Assembly: GCA_963698165.1 (NCBI GenBank)
Contig: CAVOPT010000004.1
Location: forward strand, 310,001-374,000
DNA: 64,000 nt
Direction of reading: 5' to 3'
Source of the DNA: JAAYUJ01 sp963698165
GTDB taxonomy: Bacteria > Desulfobacterota > Syntrophobacteria > Syntrophobacterales > Syntrophobacteraceae
This document shows, piece after piece, positions 17,667-25,823 of the stretch. Under the pieces are notes generated by a model. The model was not told where the DNA came from. It ran no database searches and was given only the letters and a program-made list of their open reading frames with translations. Each line of letters begins with the position of its first letter. Position 1 is the first letter of the stretch. The translations under genes and the position numbers were made by a program.

Positions 17667-18172
17667 ATGCATGAAATGAACGCCGTGGGTAAACCTCGAA
17701 TCATCGTTGCGGACAATGCGGAGGAGGCGGCTGCGCGGGCTGTCGGGATCATTGTCGGGGTTGCGGGGGAGAGTGTCGCCCGCAGCGGGCGGTTCGTCGC
17801 TGCCATTTCCGGTGGCTCCACTCCAAGGCGGATGCACCGGATGCTTGTGGCGCCCCCCTGCGTCGACCTGGTTCCGTGGGAAAAGACGGACACACGGCCT
17901 CGCTTTTCCCGGGCCACGAGGCGTTGGGCGAAGCGAGGAGACTGGTGATGCCGGTCAGAGGAGGAATTCCCGACCTTCATCGCCTGACGATGACGCTGCC
18001 GGTCCTCAATCGCGGGAGAACGGTCCTCTTTCTCGTGACGGGAAAAGAGAGGGCAGAAGTTGTGAAGGCAGCACTGGAGGGTGTGGGACCCCTCGTGCCG
18101 GCCGCCATGGTGCAGCCGGTTTCCGGGAATCTCGTGTGGCTCCTGGATCGTGAGGCAGCCTTCTTGCTTTGA
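17667..18172 (+). pseudogene. pgl: 6-phosphogluconolactonase with internal deletion and frameshift
   Basis: The 5' part (17667-17885) encodes an N-terminal lactonase segment with VAAISGGSTPRRMHRML. The 3' part, in another frame (17876-18172), begins at GKDGHTASLFPGHEALGEA and continues to QPVSGNLVWLLDREAAFLL, the expected C-terminus. The family has about 230-260 residues, but the joined pieces give only about 168. The middle, roughly 70-85 codons containing the usual DER motif, is missing. At the junction one TGGGAAAAGAC block reads as WEK in the first frame and GKD in the second, as expected if recombination between two such blocks removed the intervening DNA. The second frame could start at GTG 17876 but would lack the N-terminal domain. 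It should be inactive, unless this is an assembly fault. Confidence 0.85.
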
Positions 18173-18214
18173 GAGGAGGAGACCCCACGATAAACACAAG
18201 GAGGAGAGGCGGAC

Positions 18215-19045
18215 ATGGTCACCAAAACTCTTCTTATCATGACGATGGCAATGGGACTTCTCCTGGGGACGGTTTCTCCGGCATTTTCGGCACCCAAGCC
18301 CGATCTTTGGAGTCGCTGGGAGAAAAACAACCCCCAGAGCGCCGCCGAAGTCGACCACGGGCTGTGGGGTGAGTTCCTGGGCAGGGTCCTGATCCCTGAT
18401 CATCCGAGCGGGATCAACCGGGTGCGTTATTCCGCCGTGGAACCCGCGGACAGGCAGAAGCTGGCCGATTACGTGAAGCGCCTACAGACCGTGGAGGTGG
18501 ATTCGCTGAGCCGGGCGGAACAGAAAGCATATTGGATCAACTTCTACAATGCCCTGACCGTGAAGGTGATCCTGGACCACTATCCCGTCAAGAGCATACG
18601 GGACATCGACATTTCACCCGGGCTCTTCAGCAACGGCCCCTGGGACGCCAAACTGGTCCGGGTTCAGGGCGAGGATGTCAGTCTCAACGACATGGAGCAC
18701 CGGATAATGAGGCCCATCTGGAAGGACAATCGCATCCACTACGCCGTCAACTGTGCAAGCCTGGGGTGTCCCAACCTGCAGCTTGAGCCCTTCACGGCCC
18801 GGAATGTGGAATCGCTCCTGGAGAAGGCCGCTGGCGAATACATCAACCACCCCCGGGGGGCAAGGTTCGACGGGGACAGGCTCGTCGTTTCGTCCATTTA
18901 CAGCTGGTTCCGAATAGACTTCGGGACTTCGGACGAGGACCTGGTCCGCCACCTTCTCCGCTACGCCCGAGGAGCTTTGGGAGATAAACTCAGGAACTTC
19001 CGGGGGGCCGTTGACCACGCCTACGACTGGGCTCTGAACGAGTGA
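18215..19045 (+). CDS. Secreted DUF547 domain protein
   Basis: Protein of 276 residues with a signal peptide at 1-26 (TLLIMTMAMGLLLGTVSPAFSA). The DUF547 domain runs from about 60 to 260 and shows YWINFYNALTVKVILDHYP, HRIMRPIWKDNRIHYAVNCAS and LGCPNLQLEPF. The Cys pair in NCASLGCPNL and several Asn and His are conserved features of this family. The structure resembles papain-like or transglutaminase-like folds, but no activity is known for most members. GGAGGAGAGGCGGAC precedes the ATG. It lies 42 bp after the broken pgl and 87 bp before a VTT membrane protein, so it is probably part of the same plus-strand operon. Periplasmic or lipid-envelope location is inferred. Confidence 0.85.
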   Translation: MVTKTLLIMTMAMGLLLGTVSPAFSAPKPDLWSRWEKNNPQSAAEVDHGLWGEFLGRVLIPDHPSGINRVRYSAVEPADRQKLADYVKRLQTVEVDSLSRAEQKAYWINFYNALTVKVILDHYPVKSIRDIDISPGLFSNGPWDAKLVRVQGEDVSLNDMEHRIMRPIWKDNRIHYAVNCASLGCPNLQLEPFTARNVESLLEKAAGEYINHPRGARFDGDRLVVSSIYSWFRIDFGTSDEDLVRHLLRYARGALGDKLRNFRGAVDHAYDWALNE

Positions 19046-19132
19046 CCGGTGAAATGGGTGTGTCCTTCCTCCCGTGACCCTGGAAACGTTGCAGCCATGG
19101 GCCCTGGAGAACGTTGAGCAAGAAAGGCCGCC

Positions 19133-19873
19133 ATGAATGTGAAGTCTAGAAATGTCCGAAAGGTTGCCATCGCAGCGGTTCTGTTGGCCCTTGTCGTTGC
19201 TTTCAGGGTTTTTGAGCTGGACCGCTACTTCACCCTTTCCTTCCTCAAGGAATCGAAGGACTCCTTTGCCGCTCTTTACGCCCAGCGACCCCTTTTCGTC
19301 GTCGGCTGCTATTTCCTCATTTACACTCTCGTTGCCGCCCTCGCCCTCCCCGGCGCCGTTGTCGTGACTCTGGCTGGAGGAGCACTTCTGGGCCTGGCCG
19401 TCGGAACGGCGGTCATTTCTTTTGCGAGCACCATCGGGGCGACGCTCGCCTGCTTCATCTCCCGTTTCCTCCTCCGGGACTGGGTGCAGAACAAGTTCGG
19501 GGACAAGCTGAAGACCATCAATCAGGGGATCGATCAGGAAGGGGCGCTCTATCTCTTCACACTGCGGCTGATACCGATTTTTCCCTTTTTCATGATCAAC
19601 CTGGTCATGGGTCTCACGCGGTTGCCCCTCACGAGGTTCTACTGGGTTTCCCAGTTGGGGATGCTTCCGGGAACCCTTGTATACGTGAATGCGGGAAAGG
19701 AGTTGGGCAGGATCGACTCCCTCTCGGGGATCGTTTCGCCCAGCCTTCTTGTCTCCTTTGCCATCCTGGGGCTCTTCCCCATCACCGTCAAAAAGCTGAT
19801 GGGATGGGTGCGCGGGAAGAGAGGGCAATCCGGGAACGGGGCGGTGGATGAGAGCGGATCCGTCGAAGGATGA
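19133..19873 (+). CDS. TVP38/TMEM64 family (VTT domain) membrane protein
   Basis: Inner-membrane protein of 246 residues in the VTT/DedA superfamily. It has a first TM at about 10-25, a re-entrant-like segment VVVTLAGGALLGLAVGTA (about 80-98), the conserved helix FISRFLLRDWVQNKF, and the FTLRLIPIFPFFMINLVMGLT motif, followed by LGMLPGTLVYVNAGKELG. The Phe/Arg and Pro-Gly-Thr residues are the family marks. VTT proteins are thought to scramble or transport lipids or affect membrane homeostasis. A second member lies at 42409-43212, so this genome has at least two. It precedes the thioredoxin-like selenoprotein candidate. Confidence 0.87.
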   Translation: MNVKSRNVRKVAIAAVLLALVVAFRVFELDRYFTLSFLKESKDSFAALYAQRPLFVVGCYFLIYTLVAALALPGAVVVTLAGGALLGLAVGTAVISFASTIGATLACFISRFLLRDWVQNKFGDKLKTINQGIDQEGALYLFTLRLIPIFPFFMINLVMGLTRLPLTRFYWVSQLGMLPGTLVYVNAGKELGRIDSLSGIVSPSLLVSFAILGLFPITVKKLMGWVRGKRGQSGNGAVDESGSVEG

Positions 19874-19968
19874 GGACAGTGGGTTGTGATGCATCCGCGG
19901 TCACAGCGGGAATGGCGCGTCCCAAGGCGGCGCAACGGATCGAGAGGAGGAAAAGGAGGACATTGCTC

Positions 19969-20535
19969 ATGAGCGTCATCGAGTGGGGAACGGATTTCGA
20001 TGAAACACTGGCGCGGGCAAAAGCAGAAAACAAGCCTGTGCTCCTGGATTTCTTCAATCCCAATTGACCGGGGTGCCGTCAAATGGATGCGGTCACGTAT
20101 CCATCGACCGAGGTTCAGGCCTTTATCGGCGAGGTCTTCATCCCGCTGCGCCTCCCCCATGACCACGGGACACTTGCCGATGCCTTGCGGGTGGAGAAGA
20201 CTCCGTCCATCATCCTCCTTGGCTCGGGCGGCAAAGAGTTCCACCGGATGACGGGCTTTCTCTCCCCGGGGGACTTCCTGGCGGGTGCAAAACTCGGGCT
20301 GGCCAAGTCACTGGAAGGCGCGGGAAATCATGGGGAGACGATCCAGCTTCTGGAGAGTCTGCTCCAAGATTATCCCGAAAGCCCCGCGGTTCCCGAGGCC
20401 ATCTTCGTGCTTGGCCTTTCCCGCTACAGGAGCAGTCACAAGCCGAGACACCTCAAGGAGATGTATGAGGAGTTGACGTCGAGATTCCCCGAAAGCGAGT
20501 GGACCAGGCGTTCGTTTCAGTACAGGCTTCTCTAG
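19969..20535 (+). CDS. Thioredoxin-like protein with probable selenocysteine (in-frame UGA) in a UxxC motif
   Basis: The preferred start ATG (19969) follows AAAGGAGGA. Reading on, the protein gives MSVIEWGTDFDETLARAKAE, then KPVLLDFFNPN, then TGA at 20065-20067, then PGCRQMDAVTYPSTEV in the same frame, and runs to a normal TAG at 20533-20535. With UGA as residue 33 the full length is 188 residues. The segment NPN-U-PGC-RQMDAVTYP has the shape of a thioredoxin CxxC site with Cys33 replaced by UGA and Cys36 retained. The region after it (about 40-110) has the cis-Pro VEKTPSIILL. The C-terminal 80 residues look like tetratricopeptide helices. Stopping at UGA would leave a useless 32-residue peptide. 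A dead gene with nonsense mutation is the alternative. Confidence 0.75.
20065..20110 (+). promoter_or_regulatory. Candidate bacterial SECIS region after the in-frame UGA
   Basis: Just downstream of UGA are several mutually exclusive hairpins: TGACCG (20065-20070) with CGGTCA (20090-20095), GTGCCG (20073-20078) with CGG-T-CAC (20090-20096, one bulged T), and CGGTC (20090-20094) with GACCG (20106-20110), loop starting 27 nt after UGA. Bacterial SECIS loops lie about 16-37 nt after UGA with a G near the loop start. None of these fits all rules cleanly, so the exact element is undecided. Confidence 0.4.
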
Positions 20536-20573
20536 CGCCGGGGCGTAAACGTGCAACAAGAGGGAACACAGAC

Positions 20574-22616
20574 ATGCCAAGGGACATCCCCCTCGGAAAC
20601 GGGAGACTTCTCATCTGCTTTGACAAGGAATACCGTATCCGGGATCTTTATTTTCCGCACGTGGGGCAGGAGAATCATTTGAGTGGCAGCCCATGCCGCA
20701 TGGGCGTTTTCGTGGATGGCCGGTTTTCATGGGTGGGTGAGGACTGGAAGAGAGAACTCCTCTATGAGGACGACAGTCTCGTGACCCGGGTCGACCTGTA
20801 CCACCCCGAGCTCGCACTGCTCATCACCTGCCGCGGTGCCGTGGATTTTCACGAGAACATTTATCTGCGGGAGATCCAGGTTGAGAACCTGCTCCCCCAC
20901 GCACGCCAGGTGAGGCTCTTTTTCACCCACGACTTGAGCATTTCGGGAAACAGCATTGGGGACACGGCGGCCTTCGATCCCTCCAGCGGAGGTGTGGTCC
21001 ACTACAAGGGGTCGAGATACTTCCTCTTCAACGGCATGACGAGTCAATCGGAGGGGCTTTCCCAGTTCGCGGTGGGCGTGAAGAATGTGGGGGGCAGGGA
21101 AGGCACCTTCCGGGACGCGGAAGACGGCGAACTCTCCGGGAATCCCATCGCTCAGGGCTCGGTGGATTCCGTCATCGCCCTGCACCTCGATGTGGATGGG
21201 CATTCCTCGGCAGAGGCGGCGATCTGGATGTGCGCGGGCGAGGATTGGAATGAGGTGAGACGCCTGAATGCCCTGGTCAGGCACAAGCATCCGCGAGTGC
21301 TCATCAGACGGACGGGCGACTACTGGAAGCTCTGGGTCCGCAAGGAGCCCACACGGGACGGAACCCTGAAGGAGAGCGTGGAGCAGCTCTACAAGCGCAG
21401 TCTCCTCGTCCTCCACACCCAGATCGACTGGCAGGGGGGCATCGTCGCGGGGAATGACTCGGACGTCATCGCGTACAACAGGGACACCTATTCGTACGTG
21501 TGGCCGAGGGACGCGGCCCTCGTGGCTAATGCCCTCGATCTGGCGGGCTATCCGGCACCTTCACGGAAGTTTTTCGAATTTGCCGCATCGGTCATGGAGG
21601 AGGGAGGCTATTTCCTCCACAAGTACAATCCTGACGGGAGCCTTGCTTCCTCGTGGCATCCATGGATCATCGGCTCCGAGGAGCAGCTTCCCATCCAGGA
21701 GGACGAAACGGCCCTGGTCATCTGGGCACTGTGGCAGCATTTCGTCCTCTACCGGGAAATCGATGCCGTCAAGCCCCTCTACAAGCCCCTCATCAAGAGG
21801 GCCGCCGACTTCATGGTTAGATACCGGGATGCGGAAACAGGGCTCCCGGGCCCATCCTACGATCTATGGGAAGAAAGGAGGGGAATCCTCACCTTCACCG
21901 TCGCCGCGGTGTTCGGGGGACTCACGGCTGCGTCCCTTTTCTGTGAAGTGTTCGGAGAGGAAGAAAGGGCCCGCAAATACCGGAAAGCCGCATCGGAGAT
22001 CAGGGACGGTGCCTCGAGGGTCCTCTGGAGGGAGGAGCTCGGGCGGTTCTGCAGGATGGTGCACCGCAACAGGGACGGGGCTCTGGAAGTGGATGGAACA
22101 TGTGACGCAAGCCTCTGGGGGCTCTTCGCCTTTGGGGTGTACAAGCCGGAAGACTCCCGGGTTGCCGCCACAATGGCCGCCCTCAGAAGAAAACTCTGGG
22201 TGCCCACACAAACAGGAGGCATGGCCCGATACGAAAACGACGAATACCACCGGGCCGGCCGGGACGTTACCGGAAACCCGTGGTTCATCTCCACCCTGTG
22301 GTTTGCTGATTACCTCATCAGCATCGCGTCCAGCAGGGATCAGCTCAAAGAGGCGGAGGACCTCCTCGGATGGGCCGCGGAACACACACTCCCGTCCGGG
22401 GTCATGGCCGAGCAGATAAACCCCCACACGGGAGAGCCTCTGTCCGTCTCTCCCCTCACCTGGAGCCATGCGACGTTTGTGACCACGGTGCAGCATTACC
22501 TGACCAGGGTGGCTGAAATCAAGTCGGGGACTTCCATGCCGAGGCATGAGGACTGGATCGGCAGGTTGTTCGCGGAAACCTGCGGCGCCATCCATGGCGC
22601 CTGCAGGGTCAAGTGA
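20574..22616 (+). CDS. Glycoside hydrolase family 15 glucoamylase-like protein
   Basis: Alpha-glucan or trehalose-type hydrolase of 680 residues. The preferred ATG (20574) follows AAGAGGGA; the frame also opens at 20499 inside the previous gene. The N-terminal beta-sandwich (about 1-270) starts RDIPLGNGRLLICFDKEYRIRDLYFPHVGQEN. The (alpha/alpha)6 catalytic domain begins near 285 and carries RDTYSYVWPRDAAL (303-316), then the general-acid Glu in YDLWEERRG (about 431) and the base Glu in GVMAEQINPHTGEP (about 608). No signal peptide is seen, so it is cytoplasmic. Placement after pentose phosphate genes suggests mobilising storage glucan into hexose phosphates. Maltose, starch or trehalose as substrate cannot be distinguished. 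Confidence 0.92.
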   Translation: MPRDIPLGNGRLLICFDKEYRIRDLYFPHVGQENHLSGSPCRMGVFVDGRFSWVGEDWKRELLYEDDSLVTRVDLYHPELALLITCRGAVDFHENIYLREIQVENLLPHARQVRLFFTHDLSISGNSIGDTAAFDPSSGGVVHYKGSRYFLFNGMTSQSEGLSQFAVGVKNVGGREGTFRDAEDGELSGNPIAQGSVDSVIALHLDVDGHSSAEAAIWMCAGEDWNEVRRLNALVRHKHPRVLIRRTGDYWKLWVRKEPTRDGTLKESVEQLYKRSLLVLHTQIDWQGGIVAGNDSDVIAYNRDTYSYVWPRDAALVANALDLAGYPAPSRKFFEFAASVMEEGGYFLHKYNPDGSLASSWHPWIIGSEEQLPIQEDETALVIWALWQHFVLYREIDAVKPLYKPLIKRAADFMVRYRDAETGLPGPSYDLWEERRGILTFTVAAVFGGLTAASLFCEVFGEEERARKYRKAASEIRDGASRVLWREELGRFCRMVHRNRDGALEVDGTCDASLWGLFAFGVYKPEDSRVAATMAALRRKLWVPTQTGGMARYENDEYHRAGRDVTGNPWFISTLWFADYLISIASSRDQLKEAEDLLGWAAEHTLPSGVMAEQINPHTGEPLSVSPLTWSHATFVTTVQHYLTRVAEIKSGTSMPRHEDWIGRLFAETCGAIHGACRVK

Positions 22617-22663
22617 TCGGTTGAACCGTCAACGGTTTTGAATCCGGCACCCAGCAACCCGTT

Positions 22664-23992
22664 TCACTCCGGTTCCGGCGTTTCACGAGGAAAGTGGAGC
22701 TGCGCCGTGGTCCCTGTCCCGACTTGACTCTCAATGGAAATGGAACCTCCATGGGCCTCCATGATGGCCTTGCAGAGGCCGAGGCCGAGGCCGAATCCCC
22801 CCGTTTCCCGAGATCGCGAGGGATCCACGCGGTAGAAGGGCTCGAAGACAAAGGGGAGGTCCTCCTGGGGAATGCCGATGCCCCTGTCCTGGATGGACAC
22901 AGCGACGGCGTCCGCCAGCGCATGAACGCGCACCGTCACCGGAACGCTCGCCTCCCTGGAATACTTCAGGGCGTTTTCCAGGAGATTGCGGATGACCGTT
23001 CGCGTCTTTTCCGGGTCCAAAGACAGCTCCACCGCCTCTGGACCATTCTCCAGGCGGACCCCGGGTGCCAGGTTTTCGTGGAGCTTCACTTCATCCCGGA
23101 CGATGGCCACCAGGTCGATCTGTTGACGCTCGAGACTCAACCCTCCACTCTGGCCCCGGGCATTTTCGAGGATGGTCGTCACCATGCGCTCCATCTCCGT
23201 GACGTCCTCCATGAGAGACTCCTTCAATGGACCTTCCGGGGCCATGGCGAGGGCCAGTTTCATGCGGGTGAGGGGAGACCTTAGCTCGTGGCTCACGTCC
23301 AGAAGCATCCGGTCCTTGGAGCGCATGAACTGCTGAAGTCGCGCGGCCATGCGGTTGAAGGCCGCGGCCAGTTCCCCCAGTTCATTGGAGCCCTTCACCC
23401 TCACGCGGTGATTCAGTTCTCCGGACCCCAGCCGCCTCACCCCCTCGGTCAGAGGCCCCAAGGGCGCCATGATGCGCCGAATGCACCAGTAAGACCCCAC
23501 GAAGAGCATGGTGACGAGGAAAACCAGAAGCAGCGCGATCCACGCGAGACGCTGGTCTCTCTCGGGGTTTCGGGCGATCTCAAAAACCAGCTTCCGATCA
23601 TTTCCCTCCCAGTAAACGACGTAATGATTGCCTCGAAAAAAACCCGCCCGGATGCGACCCACGTCGCGAAGCATTTGAACACGCTCCCATGGAATGGAAG
23701 GCATTCGCCCGGAGGTGGACCAGGACGCTTCAGGCGAAAAGTAGTGGATCATCATGCCCGTGCTTCCGGCGAGCTCGCGGGCCCTCTCGAGATTCGGAGG
23801 AGATCCCAGATCCCTGGCGAGATAGCGGACATACTGGGCCACGCTGCGGCCGAAGGCGTCGGCAAGGAGTGCGCGGTGGGCCGACAGCGCAGCCAGCACG
23901 AGAACATTCATACCCACGCCGGCCATGAGGATCACCAGGAGCAAACGGGCGCGGATGGACCGGAAAGCCTTTGCGGCGCGGCTAAGAACCAT
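22664..23992 (-). CDS. Sensor histidine kinase, Cpx-like (HAMP, HisKA, HATPase)
   Basis: Membrane kinase of 442 residues. TM1 is at about 17-38, a periplasmic domain of about 110 residues follows, and TM2 is at about 150-168. HAMP spans 170-222. The H-box is LLDVSHELRSPLTRMKLAL with His235, the N-box is NLLENALKYS, and the G-boxes are DRGIGIP and GFGLGLGLCKAI. Together with the overlapping response regulator (11 bp overlap) and the downstream Spy/CpxP-like gene at 25344 it resembles a CpxA envelope-stress system. The periplasmic sensor part differs from CpxA enough that only the general assignment is safe. It ends 48 bp from the convergent glucoamylase gene. Confidence 0.85.
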   Translation of the reverse strand: MVLSRAAKAFRSIRARLLLVILMAGVGMNVLVLAALSAHRALLADAFGRSVAQYVRYLARDLGSPPNLERARELAGSTGMMIHYFSPEASWSTSGRMPSIPWERVQMLRDVGRIRAGFFRGNHYVVYWEGNDRKLVFEIARNPERDQRLAWIALLLVFLVTMLFVGSYWCIRRIMAPLGPLTEGVRRLGSGELNHRVRVKGSNELGELAAAFNRMAARLQQFMRSKDRMLLDVSHELRSPLTRMKLALAMAPEGPLKESLMEDVTEMERMVTTILENARGQSGGLSLERQQIDLVAIVRDEVKLHENLAPGVRLENGPEAVELSLDPEKTRTVIRNLLENALKYSREASVPVTVRVHALADAVAVSIQDRGIGIPQEDLPFVFEPFYRVDPSRSRETGGFGLGLGLCKAIMEAHGGSISIESQVGTGTTAQLHFPRETPEPE

Positions 23993-24686
23993 CGGAGGAA
24001 ACCTCGCCGATGAACACGTATCCAGTTCCCCAGATCGTCTTGATGAAGGTGGGGCTCTTGGGATCGTCCCCCAGTTTCTGCCGCAGGCGGCTTATGGTGA
24101 TGTCCACGGAACGGTTGAAGGCGTCACTGTCGATGCCGCGTAACTCCTGAAGAATCCGGTCCCGGTCGAGGACCTTGCCGGAGTAGCGTATCAGGAGGGC
24201 CAGTGCGGAAAATTCATTGGTGGTGAGGGGCAGGGCCATCCCGTCCAGCAAGACGCTTCGCTTTCCAAAATCCACAGTGAGGCGGCCGAACGAACTGGTG
24301 CCCATGCCCACCGTTTCCGTTGTGCGACGAAGGACCGCCTGGATGCGGGCCACGAGCTCCCGGGGCTCGAAGGGCTTGGGAATGTAATCGTCCGCTCCCA
24401 GCTCCAAACCGACCACCCGGTCGGTGACTTCGCCCCGGGCCGTGAGCATGATGATGGGAACCGCGTGCTGCCTGCGAATGACTTTGCACAGTTCAAAACC
24501 GTTCATTTCCGGAAGCATGACGTCCAGAATGACGAGATCCGGCGGCTGGGAGCTCAGGAGACGAAGGCCTTCCTCGGGATGAGTCGCGGTGGACACGTCA
24601 AAGCCGAAAGGCGAAAGAAACTCCCGCAGGAGCGCGTTCAGCTTCCGGTCGTCGTCGATCAGCAGGATTCGCTGCTTTCTGGTCAT
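23982..24686 (-). CDS. OmpR/PhoB-family response regulator, CpxR-like
   Basis: Response regulator of 234 residues. The receiver domain (1-118) has DDD at 11-13, the phospho-acceptor Asp55 in LVILDVMLPEM, Thr in IIMLTARGE and Lys in DDYIPKPFEP. The winged-helix DNA-binding domain (135-232) has TTNEFSALALLIRYSGKVLDRD and SVDITISRLRQKLGDDPKSP, with the WGTGYVF hairpin. The gene overlaps the kinase by 11 bp, so the pair is one transcript. The GTAAC-N5-GTAAC repeat upstream of the CpxP-like gene at 25913-25927 is a likely target. CpxR-like assignment is inferred from sequence and context. Confidence 0.88.
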   Translation of the reverse strand: MTRKQRILLIDDDRKLNALLREFLSPFGFDVSTATHPEEGLRLLSSQPPDLVILDVMLPEMNGFELCKVIRRQHAVPIIMLTARGEVTDRVVGLELGADDYIPKPFEPRELVARIQAVLRRTTETVGMGTSSFGRLTVDFGKRSVLLDGMALPLTTNEFSALALLIRYSGKVLDRDRILQELRGIDSDAFNRSVDITISRLRQKLGDDPKSPTFIKTIWGTGYVFIGEVSSDGS

Positions 24687-24802
24687 GGGCGAGAGCCCCT
24701 CAGAGACAAAAGATCATTGGAAAAGCTGATTCGAGGAGGCTGTGTTCGGCTCGTATTGCAGCTCTGCATGATGAGATGCCCATATGCACCGCGAAACCAG
24801 CT

Positions 24803-24868
24803 CGTCGTTGCGGCGAAAGCAGTAATCCACAGGATTGTCCTGGATTCAGTGTCAAGCCCGGAATGACG
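24803..24868. repeat. Extragenic palindrome of the GGAATGACG type
   Basis: CGTCGTTGCGGCGAAAGCAG followed by TAATCCACAGG and, after the loop, CCTGGATT and AAGCCCGGAATGACG. On the other strand this reads CGTCATTCCGGGC...AATCCAG, the common extragenic repeat type seen in many proteobacteria. The inner AATCCACAGGATTGTCCTGGATT stretch is itself palindromic. It lies between the response regulator and the CpxP-like gene. Confidence 0.6.
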
Positions 24869-25020
24869 ACCGCCTTATCGGCCACTCTATTGGGTTGAGC
24901 CGCTGTGTTGAGCCGCACTTGGCGGTCTCTCCAGCCTGATGGCCCGCCGACCCGAGCCTCCCAATGCCAGCCTCGCTGCCTCATTTGAGGGCACGGCACA
25001 GCCCTCCTTCAGTAAATCCT

Positions 25021-25225
25021 ATTTCACCCCAAAGACCCACAGGGCGCAAAGGGTTTTTGTAAATCAGCCTGCCATGCAGTTTGGGCGATGGCTGTGCGGC
25101 GCCCACAAAAACCGCTGCTGCCCCCTGCCACGAAAACTTATTTAACCGCTGAGCACGCTGAGATCGCTGAGAGAACGATTCGTATAAAAAGAATCTCTGC
25201 ACTCTCTGCGCCGTCTGTGGTGAAT
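25021..25225. repeat. Degenerate palindromic dispersed repeats
   Basis: The first part (25021-25060) has CACCCCAAAGACCCACAGGG, then GCGCAAAGGG. A second copy (25141-25225) has left arm ACCGCTGAGCACGCTGAGAT and CGCTGAGAGAA and right arm CTCTGCACTCTCTGCGCCGT plus CTGTGGT around a TATAAAAAG loop. Arms are made of 9-nt GCTGAGANC-like units. The family recurs at 8431, 15871, 33368 and 39658. Confidence 0.65.
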
Positions 25226-25343
25226 CCAAAGCTTTTCATCATTTCGTGTGGCGAAGGGTCATGAGGAACCGCTCTGAAAGTGCTCGGGGGTCCGGAGCCT
25301 GAATCTGGACCAGGAGATCGGTCCCGGACGCCCCTCCAGGGTG

Positions 25344-25823
25344 TCAATGGCCAAGTGGGCCGAACCATGCGAAGTGCTCTTCCATGGCCTTCGCCAGTCG
25401 CTCCCGCTGCTCCGGGGAGAGTACCATCAGAAATTCGGTGAGGCCTCGGCTCACCGCCGAGATAAGGTCGTTGATCCGCTCCTGGTGTTCCGAAGCGAGG
25501 TGTTCGATCCGCCCGGCATCAACAGTGTCGCTTCGCAAGATCTTCAGGATTTCCTGGTGGGATGCCGCTCGCAATGCTCTCAATGCCTGTCTCTTTTCCA
25601 TAAGATCCCCCACGATTCCCTCCAGTTGTTTTTGCTGAGAGGCGTTGAGGTCGAGCTGCCTGGAGATGCGTTCCCGAATCTTTTCGGCACGCTCTTCCGG
25701 AGTGCAGCAGTCCATGCCCCGGAGAGGCCTGAAATGGGCGTGGAGGGCGGATGCTCCCACCAGAAGCAGTGCCGCGACGGAGATGATCCCAAGGGTGATC
25801 CTCTTTCTTTTCGCTGTGTTCAT
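25344..25823 (-). CDS. Spy/CpxP-like periplasmic protein
   Basis: Secreted protein of 159 residues. The signal peptide (1-28) is RITLGIISVAALLLVGASALHA. The mature part is mainly helical, with a CnrR/Spy-type pattern: ISRQLDLNASQQKQLEGI (about 52-69), matching the L-x-L-(T/N)-x-x-Q motif, and a second LTxxQ-like site in MVLSPEQRERLAKAMEEHF. Two adjacent cysteines (MDCCTPEE) near the mature N-terminus and His residues suggest metal sensing like CnrX. AAAGGAG precedes the ATG. Family members act as chaperones or metal-responsive feedback regulators of Cpx-type kinases, which fits the neighbouring kinase-regulator pair 650 bp downstream. Confidence 0.8.
   Translation of the reverse strand: MNTAKRKRITLGIISVAALLLVGASALHAHFRPLRGMDCCTPEERAEKIRERISRQLDLNASQQKQLEGIVGDLMEKRQALRALRAASHQEILKILRSDTVDAGRIEHLASEHQERINDLISAVSRGLTEFLMVLSPEQRERLAKAMEEHFAWFGPLGH

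Larger units (their letters stand above)
24687..25343. other. Long gap with several dispersed repeats
   Basis: This 657-bp gap between the response regulator and the CpxP-like gene holds no supported gene. Two kinds of repeat are present: a GCGAAAGCAGTAATCC/CCGGAATGACG element at 24803-24868 and palindromic CGCTGAG-type elements at 25021-25225. Short reading frames here follow the repeats and are not credible proteins. Confidence 0.5.

Noticed and set aside
22620..22640. Short AACCG-TCAA-CGGTT hairpin as terminator between GH15 and the Cpx-like kinase
   Set aside because: Only five base pairs and a short T-run; too weak to list.
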